Source of the DNA: Hybos culiciformis
Lineage: Eukaryota; Arthropoda; Insecta; Diptera; Hybotidae
NCBI GenBank assembly: GCA_964007475.1
Contig: OZ023274.1
Span: 5,704,001-5,768,000 of the forward strand
Direction of reading: 5' to 3'
Length of the DNA: 64,000 nucleotides
A program made the position numbers and the translations under genes. The notes beneath the pieces were generated by a model. It saw nothing but the letters and a program-made list of their open reading frames with translations. It made no database searches and was not told the DNA's origin. This document shows positions 28,202 through 38,310 of this stretch, in pieces. Numbering within the stretch: the first letter of the stretch is position 1; the number at the start of each line of letters is the position of its first letter.

Positions 28202-29640
28202 TATAATCAAAGAAAATAAAAGTAAGAAGGGAAACGCAGTATAAAAATCAATTTATATAGAAATTGGGATTTAAACGCATCATTCAAATATATTTTGCGA
28301 TTTAAACGTGTCATCAAACTTTATTTTAAATTTTTATAAAGAATTTATAAATAAAATATGGGTGACAAATACAAATAAAAAATGTTTGTCAAAAAAAAAA
28401 TTGTTTGATCGTTTCACTTCTTAATACTTATATTTTCTTTGGTATACCATTTCCGTTGGCAACATTTGTACTAAGAAATAATCAATTGAAAAACGAGTAT
28501 TAATCAAGTCTCGGATAAAATTCTCTTAATATTTTAATACTCACTAATATCGAATTTGTATTTTGTAAAAAATTAAAAAAAAAAAATTGAAATTAATAAA
28601 AGTTTCTATATTTTGACCCCAAAATTAAAAAAATAAATAAAATATAAAAAACAATCATAAAACATTTAAGGGAGTGTCCGGAGGATATGAGAACAACCAA
28701 TTTTTTTTTTATTTCTTAACTAAACAAAAATCAAAATGAGCTGGGTGGAGTACAACTGATTTTACAGATTTTTTATTTTGAAAATTTCCATTGAAAATTA
28801 TATAAAAAAAAAAATTTTGTAACTTTTTTGTTTTTTTTTTTTATAGTTTTTGCACCAAAAAATTTGATAACATGCGATATATATATTTTATTATTCCAAC
28901 ATTTTCGCGTGCTAAATTATTTCTTTTCAAAAAGTTGAAAGAAGGAAAAACTGAAAAAAAATTAGTTAGACAAAAATTACAAATTACTCCCATTTTCTTT
29001 GATTTATTATAATTTTCTTAGCTTTTCTTTAATTCTTTATGTTGTTGTTATTGTTATTGTTTTTTATATGACGAAATTTGCGCTCTCTCATTTTGTAGGA
29101 AGTCGGTAATAAAAGAATTTTCTTTATTTATTCCTTTTTTCTGCATAAAAGAGAAGAAAATTTTATGCAAATTGAAAATGTTAAAAGTTTCCGATTTACA
29201 AGGAACATAATACTTGATGAGTATACTGCATATAACACTAATGATAATTGGACTTTCAATAATTTTTTTTTCTTATGTATATATAAGATAATCTATATGT
29301 TAAATGAAAATTTCTGTAATGAAATGATTGAGTTTTTATTAAAGTGTAAAAAAAAAAATTGTTTTTATGATAATTCCTTTTTTATGACAACGTCACAACA
29401 TTTTTATTTTATTTATGTATTTATATGGAAGACGTTTTTATCGGTGATTAAATGTAGGAATTGGAAGGTTAACTTAGCACTACTGTTTTCTTGCAATTAA
29501 GTCTATTATTAAGCTTATTGTACAAAATATTTTATTACTCGAGCCAGAATCTCAAAATTTAATTCGGATCTAATTTGAAAATTTATTTTTTTAGAATTGC
29601 TTGCGATTTTTGAGTAATGAACGATATATTAATTTAATTT

Positions 29641-29733
29641 CAAGCTCCAGCATTGAAGAGACTTCTTCGTTGTAAACAAGGATTTTCAGAGCGTACAAAA
29701 ATTCGAATGAGTATAGAACTTAATCCGAAATAA
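29641..29733 (+). CDS. Candidate terminal exon, 30 codons, unknown
   Basis: The open stretch QAPALKRLLRCKQGFS... to TAA at 29731-29733 is basic and uses codons such as CTC, CCG and CGT that are rare nearby. The preceding TTTAATTTCAAG could serve as a weak 3' splice site, and AATAAA follows the stop at 29741. AATAAA is common by chance in this DNA, so that is weak support. No family is recognised. Confidence 0.17.
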   Translation, partial: QAPALKRLLRCKQGFSERTKIRMSIELNPK

Positions 29734-31368
29734 ACGAAAGAATAAAACGTGCATTCTGTTTCAGAACCATGATCTCTATCAATAAAAATAAATAATAACA
29801 CTTAATATATATAAATATTATGAAAAATAAAAATCAAACAAATTATGTATTTCTTTTTAGAATTTATTTATTCCCATATCATTTTTTTATTTTATTTATT
29901 AAACATGTTTTTGTTATAAAAGTAAAATTTCCATTAAAGAAAATGAATTTTCATTACGAAATATAAAAATTAAAAAAAAAATCCATAAGTAAATTATTTA
30001 TTAAATTTGGGTCAATTCCCATAAAAATAATGCGCATTTGTAGTTCAAAACTCCACATGGTTTTGTTACATGCGTGACCTCATAATGTTTTCACAACAGA
30101 TATCTTTCACTAGTTAATCATTCATAAATATTTAAAAAAAAAAACGTAATCCCTTTACAAAATATTCTTAACGAAATAAAAGGAAGAAATTATATATTAA
30201 TGGTAAATAAAAATATTACCACTGTCTGTCTAATTTTTAATTCTTTTGGAAAATATTAAGTTTTTAATTTTAAGAAATCAATTGAAATATGTATAGAATA
30301 GTATAATGAATTGTATTTTCATTGCACTTTCATGTTATGTCAATTTTTTATTATATATTTTATATATTTGTATGTTTTTTGGGAAAATAATCGAATTCAT
30401 AATAAAGTCTACTTGTAAAGACATTTTGAGATTTTGTTCTAAGGACATTCTTTAAATTGGTTTTCCATCTTAACAGTACTTAAAATTTTTATCATATTCC
30501 TGAAAAAGTTGTGCAATATTTACATAAGGTCTGCCTAAAATAGTTTATTAGTATAATGTAATGTTGCCAATTTATTATTTTTGTGTCCTAGAATTAAAAC
30601 AAGTTAATCCTCGATTCATGTTGAAATGTCAACTATAAGGACGAACATATTTTTTTTTTTAAAGATATGCATGTCAACATGCCCTTCAATCCATGCATGT
30701 GTCGTATATGTATATTATGAAATTAATTTTTAATTTTTCCATTTTCTTTCTAAGGAAAAATTTATCTTTATTAAAAAAAGTTTATAAGGTGCCATGGTAC
30801 CGACACAATTAATAGAGATAAATTAACTCCTATGTGTAACAAAATGAAAAGAATTTCACGCGAACAAACTTTTCGTTTTTTGTTCAAATATTTTTTAACC
30901 CTTTTTCTAATATAATTATTTCGAAAAGAATGTAAAGAAAAGAGGAAATTAAAAAAAAAAAAAACAAAAAAAAGAAACAGAAAACTTCATAAATATCAGC
31001 CACTGAAATGACACCGTTTTTACTTACGAAAAAAAAAACCTTAATTGGGTTAATTAAGATACATTTTAATTGCAGATTTTTTTTTTACATTTTATTTTAA
31101 GCTCTATGGATGAAAAAATAATTACTAGCATGTAATTTAATTTTAATTTTGAATAAATTTATGAATCTGACATAAATTTCAATTATAATAAAAGTTCTTC
31201 ATATTGATTTCAAACCCTAGAATGAGAATCCAGTTCGCTTTTTTACTCAAACTTAATAAAGTAGAAAAATCTGAATTATCAAAATCCGAATTATCAAAAA
31301 GAACAAAAATTGTTCAATAAGCTTAGAATTGTTTCTCTATTTGAGTTTTCAACTTCATCAGCAAGATA

Positions 31369-31413
31369 ACTTTCAGCTTTTTCGACATAAGTTTGATCTA
31401 AAAAGCTGAAAGT
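31369..31413. repeat. Small stem-loop
   Basis: ACTTTCAGCTTTTT and its exact complement AAAAAGCTGAAAGT are separated by a 17-base loop. Weaker outer pairing (TTGAGTT with AACTCAA) extends the foldback on both sides. The function is unknown. Confidence 0.6.
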
Positions 31414-32236
31414 GTAGATAACTCAAGTCATTTGACAGCAGATTGATAAATTTCCTTTATAACTTAATACATTTTATGGCTTTTCAATTTTAATTGTATT
31501 TTTTTTTAACTTCCTTAACTACAAATTATGTTCAGTCAGAGAATAAAATATAGTAAGTTAGGTCAAAAAACCCATTCTTCTAACCTTTGAACCGTTTTAA
31601 TTTTATTTTATTATTTTCAAATACATTCTGCTGTAAATCAATAAATAAATAAATAAAATAAAAAAACATTTTAATGTAGAAAAGTAAAGAAACCTATCAA
31701 GTGTTTCCAACATTTTTATTTCTAGTTTCTCTGTTAATTAACAGTAACTTTTTAATCTTTATCGCTTATATCTGTTGTACTATTAGTGGTGTAGCCGTGC
31801 TGTAAAATATTTATTGAATACAGATAATGTCTGCGAACATTTTGACGTTAAATTGTATAAATTTTCAAAAGTACCACATTCTTAATTACTTACTTCTATA
31901 AAGTTAGGTGTCACGGAATCATTGACACAAAGAAAACTGGTATATAATAAATACATTATTTGTTCCAACTTGGCAGGATATAGCATATTACAACACAGAA
32001 AAAAATTTGCTCGTACTCATTACGTCAAAAAAGTTCGTTAATGACATTCTCGTTAAGATAACGAAAAATAATGAATAATTACGTTTTTGTAACGTAAATT
32101 TCGTTTATTTTCTTATTACGAACATATTTTTCATTTTTAGTACTCGTTAAAAAAGTTCGTTATCGTTAAATACGGGAAACAAAAATTTCAATCCATACAG
32201 AACTTATATTTTCCATTTGACACATTGCCGTAAATT

Positions 32237-32308
32237 TAGTTCATAGCTCAGTGGCAGAGTTGATGGATTGCAATGTTTAGGACAGTGGTTCGAAGCCACA
32301 AGCGGGCA
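32237..32308 (+). repeat. tRNA-derived (SINE head) module
   Basis: TAGCTCAGTGG at 32244-32254 matches a Pol III A box, and GGTTCGAAGCC at 32287-32297 matches a B box except for one base. They are 43 bp apart, the normal tRNA spacing. Between them GGATTGCAATG resembles an anticodon arm with GCA (Cys-type). The acceptor arms do not pair, so it is not a working tRNA gene. The A-rich tract immediately downstream would be the SINE tail. It sits inside the terminal-repeat element, so it either inserted there or was captured by it. Confidence 0.65.
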
Positions 32309-32310
32309 TA

Positions 32311-32537
32311 AAAAAAATTATTAAAAAAAAATTAAATAAAAAAATTTAAAAAATAAATAAAAAAAATAGAAACATAAATAAAAAAAATTATAATAAATAA
32401 AAAAAATAAATAAAATAAAAATAAAAATAAATAAATAAAAAAAAAAAAAAAAAATAAAAAAAAATAAAAAAAAAAAAAGAAATAAGAAAATAAAAAAATA
32501 AATAATAAATAAAAAATTAAATAAATAAAAAAAAAAA
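32311..32537 (+). repeat. A-rich simple sequence, (A)nT-type tract
   Basis: About 227 bases are made almost only of A with spaced T (AAATAAAT, AAAATAAA). It directly follows the tRNA-like module and is most simply an expanded SINE tail. Confidence 0.8.
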
Positions 32538-33330
32538 TTTAGTCTAGTAAATTTTTTCTTTCGTATTTGCGGTGTTTTTGCTGAAGAATTTGAAAGGTTT
32601 TTGGTTTTGGGCTATAACGAACTTTTTTAACGAACTACGAGCTTTTTTCAACGAAATGTTCGTTGTAGCCAAAATAACGAATTTTTCGTTGATTTTAACG
32701 AATTATTTAGTTATTAGTACGAGCAAATTTTTTTCTGTGAAGTATTATTCAAAATTTCAAGATGTAAATGTATATGCAGAAATTAATTTGGAAATAAATA
32801 AGTCTTGAAAGCTAAAAATTTAAACGAAATATGGCGCAATTATACTGAATTATTGATTTTCTTTTTATCAATAATACCAGTAATAACATTATTAGGACGA
32901 TAAGTTAAATAAAAAAAATTAAAACCATTATACCAAAATAAGTTTCTAGCTCTAATTCAATAAATTGAAAATTATGCTTTCTCTATAAATTTCGTAATGA
33001 AATTGTAGTTGAAATAAGATCCTTAAATAATTTACTAATTTATTGTTTTTCGTATACATAGGTTTTTTTTTTATTTTAATTCTATCAAAATAAGATATAT
33101 GTAGCGTGCAATAAAAACATAAAATGAGAAAGAAGAACTTTGCCATTAGCTATATAGAAAAAAAATCAAGCTATAAATTGTTTTCTGTCCACTTAATCAG
33201 TTTTTTTTTATATACCGATGTGTGTATTATATCATTTTAGTAAAATTTATTCACAGAAAAACTTATAATTTATTTATTTCATTATTCAATATTGAATAAT
33301 TTTTTTATATAAAATTTAATTTTTTACAGA

Positions 33331-33565
33331 ACTAAAGTAATTAACCCAATAAAGATATATGTCTCATGGTTGAGATATTTTTGTCCAGAAGAGAACCGTG
33401 AATATTTGTTGCGTTATGGTTTTTCGTAATATGCTCAATATAAAATACACCACCAGACTCTGTATGGCTAACGAGTTTATGAATTTAAAGAAAGAAGGTA
33501 TATTAATCGATGCGACAAATTCAAATAGTGTGTTAATTATTAAAGAATATATTGTAGAAGAATAA
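33331..33565 (+). pseudogene. Coding-like exon split over two frames, unknown protein
   Basis: After a 3' splice-like TTTTTACAG (ends 33329), frame one reads through TKVINPIKIYVSWLRYFCPE and ENREYLLRYGFS to a TAA at 33427-33429. A second frame, offset by one base, is open from 33374 to 33562. It carries KYTTRLCMANEF, NLKKEGILIDATN and a C-terminal KEYIVEE before TAA at 33563-33565. Both halves have balanced, protein-like composition, rare for this window. The switch point coincides with a five-T run at about 33420-33424, so a single-base indel at a homopolymer (mutation or sequencing error) would explain the break. I do not recognise the family. It may be a broken gene or one exon of a living gene with an assembly error. 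Confidence 0.4.
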
Positions 33566-35820
33566 AATTAATTAAATAATTAATAATGTTCTCAGTGTAC
33601 CCAAATTCAAACTAAATGAAATAAAAATAAGAAAGTCGTAAATTAATCTCATTAAATGTTAACGTTAGTAAGAATCAGAACAGAATATTGAAGTATTTAG
33701 ATTTGAAGAATAAAATTTCCGTGAAAACAAAAATTATTTGATATTATCATTTTAATTGTGAAAATTATATTTACAATCATGAAGGTCGGTCAGGAAGAAC
33801 AATTAAATTATTGACATAAACCTAATCAAATATCCCATTTCTTAATAAAGACGAAAGTAAAGTTAGATCTAATTCGTGTACTTAATGAAACGTGAAATTT
33901 CTTAAGAGTCTCTCTTACTTTCTAAATGCTCTAATTTTACCACTTAAAAAAATTACATTATTTATACTTTTCTTACAAGCATATATCTTGAACGAATGAA
34001 TTTTTTTCCGAATTATAAATTCTGAAACCCGCAAGTTTATGTCGCAGTAGACAAAGCAGCCTAAAGAAAAACAATTGCTAAAAACCTTTTTTGCAAAATA
34101 TACTTTAGGTTTGAACATGTCTGTACATATTATGTATATGCTTGTATCCTTGTATGTTATGTATACGTACCTATATTATATAAATATTGTACATACATAT
34201 TTTTTTAAAGTTTTTTTTAATCAAATATTACACTAAATTTACACTTTCGGTATGCGAAAAAAAAGATTTTTCCTATATGTATACACTTTAGAAGTATATC
34301 AGTGAAATTGCCTTTTTATTTCTTATAAGTAACAAGGATTATTCACGTGATTTAATGGTTGTTGTGGTTTTATTCTTCATTTAGAATTGTTTTTATTCGA
34401 TTCTGTTTCATTAATAAAAAAAATGTATGTAACTTTGTGTATCTGTATATATAATATGTACAACAAACATAAGTACACCTTAATAAGAATTAAATATGCA
34501 TTAAGATCTTATTTAATATTCATGAGCTGAGCATAGGATGTCTCGTGTAAGTTGCCGGTTTTTTTTACTTAATGTTCAATCGGGAAAATGTGTTCGCAAT
34601 TACAAACATAATTAATTTGTTATAATTATAATTTAGACCCATTATACATTATAATGACATTGGAACTGCAGAAAATTGTATCTCGAAGGAAAACAAATAT
34701 GTACAGTACACACATCCGTTTTTTCAAACGTATTACATATTTCAAAAAGTAATACCACAAATGTACGTACAAAAAATATATCTGCATTTAGGTTGGTTGC
34801 GTCGTTAGATATTTTACTATTTTTAATCTGTGTACTAAATTTTTTTTTAAAAAACAACAGCATTAATTTTTGTTTATATGTATACTTGAATATTTTTAAG
34901 CCATAGACAAGCTCAAGGCCAACAAATTTCTTTCACACCAAAAGAATTTCATCTTCTAACTTGTTTTATTACATACATTTTCAAGTGAAAAATTTGCAAG
35001 AAAAAATTATAAATAATTTAAGAAATAATATAAAATTTCTCTGAATAGAAAATATCAAAACGTTTCATTACAGCAACTTACAAACAGAGGGACGATAAAA
35101 AGTTTAATGAAACACTATGTGTAAATATATAAATTTGCATAAAATGAAGGTAATTTTCTCACATTTAAATAGTTACTTACTGTTTTTTATGTTTTATTTC
35201 TTTTTTTTTTTCGTATTATATTATATTTTCTTTATGTTTTATTTTCTGTTTTGTGTTTTTTTTTTCTCTCAATGGTTAATTTTTCAACAGATAGAATATT
35301 ATACCGCATAAAAAGGATATTAAATATACTTTGCAGTATAAAATACGTTATATCCTTTTTTTTTGTTACCATTACACACAGTTTTCTAAAACTCAGAATA
35401 AAAAAAAAAATCTACAAATTAAAGTATTGTATGTACCTTATTATAGTATAAAAGTTCTTGTAATTTTTTTTGTTTTTTTTTGTGTTAAAACTTCCTGTGA
35501 AGGATTTTTTCTTCAGAATATAGTTGGGTTTTGTTTTGCGTTATTTCTACACTACTGTTTTGTTTATTATTATTATAAAATTTATCTAACATATTTATAT
35601 TATTAGGTATTATAATGTATTAACTTCCTTTTTGTATTAATTATTTAACAACTGTATAATATGTATATGGGGTGCAATGGGTACAAAAGAAATAAAAAAA
35701 ACTATCCTAGAAATTAAATACTATAAACTGAAATTACTATAGGGTGATAATTTATTTATTTTCCAACTTTTTTATTTTTAATAAAAAATATGAAGATTTT
35801 TGTTAAGTTTAAAATTAATT
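33566..35820. other. A+T-rich intergenic block, no gene seen
   Basis: No supported gene. Two opposed open frames at 34642-34906 overlap each other, and neither resembles a known protein. The frames at 35117-35606 come from T-rich low-complexity sequence and overlap one another in different frames. Confidence 0.5.
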
Positions 35821-36250
35821 TTAGTAGCGCTGTTGCAGCATTTTATTTTAACAGCACTTAACCAAATCTGAGTAAGGAGCTAAAATTTTTGTTTAAGTTC
35901 GCTCCGAACTGAGGTGAATTGTGGTACCTAAGCATATAATGTAATATAATTTTTTTAGCCTAGACATTTCATTGCAAGGCCATAGAGAATTATAATTTTT
36001 TGTAGAAGTTCTTTAACCCTTGGAGTTATATACAGGATCAATTAGTCTTTATATAGAAGAAGCCTAATTTTCGAACCTTTAATTTAAGCCTTTAACGGTG
36101 GTTCTTCGACGCCCGTTCCGGAGTTATACTCAGCTAACCAGACAAGGGTCGTGATTTTAGAGTTTTGGGTTTTTTCACTCAAACCCTTATAGCTTTGGAG
36201 CTACCGCGTCAATTTGAATAATCGTTATACAGAAAGAAACGCACGCAGGA
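35821..36250. other. Less A+T-rich patch, possible decayed repeat
   Basis: The composition rises in G+C here (for example TTCGACGCCCGTTCCGGAG near 36105-36123 and GGAGCTACCGCGTC near 36197-36210), with no usable open frame on either strand. It may be the remains of an old retroelement upstream of the secreted-peptide gene. I see no ends or repeats that define it. Confidence 0.3.
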
Positions 36251-36462
36251 TTTTTAATAGTTGGTCTCTGAAGCACAAATTTCAATAATCTTGAATTTTG
36301 AACCAAAATTATAATCAATTAAACAATATCAACAACAATAAGTAAATAATATAGCAATTTGCAATAAAAAAGGTTGCCGTCCAAGCTAAATTAATATTAA
36401 TGTGCATATTTATAAATTATGTCATATACAAATAAATACAATTTTATAAATTTTTATTCCTT

Positions 36463-36508
36463 ATCAACAAATTTTCTTCTGTTCCTAATCAACAAATTTT
36501 CTTCTGTT
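36463..36508 (+). repeat. 25-bp tandem duplication upstream of the peptide gene
   Basis: The unit ATCAACAAATTTTCTTCTGT plus a short CCTAA-type spacer occurs twice with a 25-bp period (36463 and 36488). It lies about 190 bp upstream of the TATA box. The first copy is preceded by TT, making TTATCA, the complement of a GATA-factor type TGATAA site. A regulatory role is only an inference. Confidence 0.6.
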
Positions 36509-36675
36509 TTTCTAGAATTAATTAAGAAGCACTTGATTTAAATAATTTTAAAATTACGATAAAATTATTTAATTACTAAATTAGTAGATAATATTAATTT
36601 GCATATATTATTATTTTTTTGATAAAATAATAATTATAAAGTCATTTATAAAATTTTTACGATTCTACTTTTTAC

Positions 36676-36705
36676 TATATAAAAGGCATAAGTTTTACAA
36701 TCATT
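36676..36705 (+). promoter_or_regulatory. TATA box and initiator of the secreted-peptide gene
   Basis: TATATAAAAGG at 36676-36686 is a strong TATA box. TCATT at 36701-36705 fits an arthropod initiator with its A 27 bp downstream of the TATA start. Transcription starting there gives a 5' leader of only about 18 nt before the ATG at 36721. This compact arrangement is typical of insect genes for abundant secreted peptides. Confidence 0.75.
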
Positions 36706-36720
36706 TTATTCTAATTCAAA

Positions 36721-36990
36721 ATGAAATATTTAACAATTATATTCTTAACATTGTTTGTTGTAGCCGTAATCAATGCTGCACCAGCAGCTGATTCAAATAA
36801 AATACAGTCACCTCACGCTGATAACCAAGTATTAATTGAGGCCGTTGGCGAATCTAGCAATAATGTTGGTGTTCAAGATGGAGATCAGAATATTGAAGAT
36901 ATTTCAACACTAAACAGTGAACTTACTGCTGAAGATATCAAATCCAGGGCATCACTTTGTTATGGCAAAGCATGTTTTAACTGGGGATAA
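36721..36990 (+). CDS. Secreted prepropeptide, putative amidated cyclic peptide
   Basis: The 89-codon ATG frame encodes a classic small-peptide precursor. Residues 1-19 (MKYLTIIFLTLFVVAVINA) form a signal peptide with likely cleavage after Ala19 or Ala20. Residues 21-76 are an acidic, Asn/Asp/Glu-rich pro-region without cysteines, ending in KSR. The last 13 residues, ASLCYGKACFNWG, hold the only two cysteines (C80 and C85), which would close a six-residue ring. The terminal Gly fits C-terminal amidation. The gene has no intron in the coding region and starts right behind a TATA/initiator promoter. I do not recognise the family. C-x4-C rings with short amidated tails occur in CNMamide (C-x-x-K-x-C-N-M-G, also with Lys in the ring) and in vasopressin-like peptides, but no neurophysin domain is present. 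It could be a neuropeptide, a venom or salivary peptide, an immune effector or a seminal peptide. No paralogue is seen in the window. Confidence 0.85.
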   Translation: MKYLTIIFLTLFVVAVINAAPAADSNKIQSPHADNQVLIEAVGESSNNVGVQDGDQNIEDISTLNSELTAEDIKSRASLCYGKACFNWG

Positions 36991-37577
36991 AAATTGTATA
37001 ATTTGGGATTTTGGATCAATGAAAGTTATATAAAATAATTTTTCTGTCATCAATAGTTTTTTGTTTTAATTTTCAATAGTAGCTAATTTTTCTATTAATT
37101 TTCGATCAAAAACATTGTTAAAAGTTAAACCACTTTTTAATATTCCTATAAGTGGTTACTTGGCATCAATAAACATATAGTTAGAGTTCAATACAATTTA
37201 GAAACTGCTTTGGAATGAAATTAAATTCATTCTGGATTAAGGTTATTCGTTGTTAGTTTTTCAGTAAAATAGTAATGTGTTTGAAGGAAATACATAAGTG
37301 TTAGTCTAGCTCTAGGGAAATACATTTTATCTGGAACTTTAATATAACGCCAAAGAAATCTAAAATACATTTTTTAAAAATATCAGTCCTAAAAATATAT
37401 TAGCATTTTTGTTTACAAAATGATTGCGATTAAAAAAAACCTTATTTCCAACAATTTTCGATGCCTATAATATACTTTAGAAGTATCTTAACAAATTTCT
37501 AAGTACATACGTAACTAAAACAGCTCTTAAATCTTCCGAATAATATATTTTTGAGTTCTTAAAATTATGTAACTATT

Positions 37578-38299
37578 TTATTTCAATTCTTTTGGACTAC
37601 TTGACCCCAAATATGTTTGCAAATCTTTTAAATTTGATGAAATCAGTTTGGCTGGAATTGTAGACATATTTAATCTTTTATAAGCTTCAAAACGATGACA
37701 ACCACCAAAACTGTAAAAATAATTTCCACCTTCAGTTCCTTTAATCCATAAAATATCAATGGGTGGAACTTTATCAACAGAATTCTAGAAAAGAAAAAAA
37801 TTATTTAAGTTTTTAATTTACAAATTTTGGAAAAGGGTCAACATTCAAAGAGAACAAAAGTGGAAACTGGAAGCATTAGTGCCTACATACCAAATTTGAG
37901 ATCAGATATTTTACGAAATTTTGTAAAATATTTAAACCAGTACGAATTCAATCATTTGGAGTGAGTAGACACCAAGTTTTGATGTATAATTTCCTAAAAC
38001 CATACACTTATATCATCTCAGTTTAAAAATTTAATTGTCGATTTTTTAAATATATCATTCAAATACTATTAAAGTGTCATATTCACATTTCACAAATTTT
38101 ATTTGTGTGTAAATTTAAATTTTATAAATAAATTAAAATTAAAAAGATTTTATTAAATATTACTAACCTTTATTGCTTCCATCAATGACTGAACTTTTGT
38201 TTCATCCAAAATTGAAGGTATTGGTCTTGTTATTACTTCTATTGGAACTGCATGAACTTCAGCTATCGATCCTGAATGTACAGTTTTGTCTGACGACAT
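37578..38299 (-). CDS. Sulfiredoxin (two coding exons)
   Basis: Sulfiredoxin uses ATP to reduce over-oxidised cysteine (sulfinic acid) in 2-Cys peroxiredoxins, restoring their peroxidase cycle in the cytosol. Exon 1 (38299 down to 38168) encodes 44 residues starting [20 protein letters not shown]. Exon 2 (37784 down to 37578, TAA) encodes 68 more, for 112 in all. The intron 37785-38167 has GT..AG ends in phase 0. Family hallmarks are [30 protein letters not shown], the active-site [12 protein letters not shown] with the catalytic Cys at residue 73 followed by the phosphate-contacting His-Arg, and [20 protein letters not shown] near the C-terminus. The length matches the minimal eukaryotic enzyme and no key residue is missing. 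CAG at 38311-38313 (minus strand TTTTTGGCAG) just upstream of the ATG looks like a 3' splice site, so a 5' leader exon probably lies at higher coordinates; I could not place it. The gene converges with the peptide gene at 36721. Confidence 0.95.
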
Positions 38300-38310
38300 T
38301 TCTTTTGATA

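Larger units (their letters stand above)
28202..31993. other. A+T-rich intergenic block
   Basis: No supported gene apart from the weak exon candidate at 29641-29733 and a small hairpin at 31369-31413. The 111-codon frame at 29165-29500 has chance-like composition with long F/K/N runs. Sequences around 31260-31310 repeat the phrase GAATTATCAAAA twice. Confidence 0.5.
31994..32739. mobile_element. TIR element with many TTCGTT/AACGAA sub-terminal motifs
   Basis: The two ends share a 24-bp perfect inverted repeat that begins CACAGAAAAAAATTTGCTCG and continues GTAC. Inside both ends the hexamer-like word TTCGTT or its complement AACGAA (with variants such as CTCGTT) recurs roughly fifteen times in about 180 bp on the left and 160 bp on the right. 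Such clustering fits sub-terminal transposase-binding sites. The middle holds a tRNA-like module (32237-32308) and an A-rich tract of over 200 bp (32311-32537). No transposase frame is seen; the open frame at 32572-32808 overruns the right end and is a shadow. A clear target duplication is not visible. Confidence 0.75.

Noticed and set aside
29165..29500. 111-codon open frame
   Set aside because: The longest frame of the set, but built on AAAA/TTTT runs, and one such frame is expected by chance in 64 kb.
32237..32308. Functional tRNA-Cys gene
   Set aside because: A and B boxes are present, but the acceptor and anticodon stems do not pair, and it is followed by a long A-rich tail, so it is SINE-like.
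34642..34906. Two overlapping opposed frames of 73 and 76 codons
   Set aside because: Each is a shadow of the other and neither resembles a known protein or has coding-like codon use.
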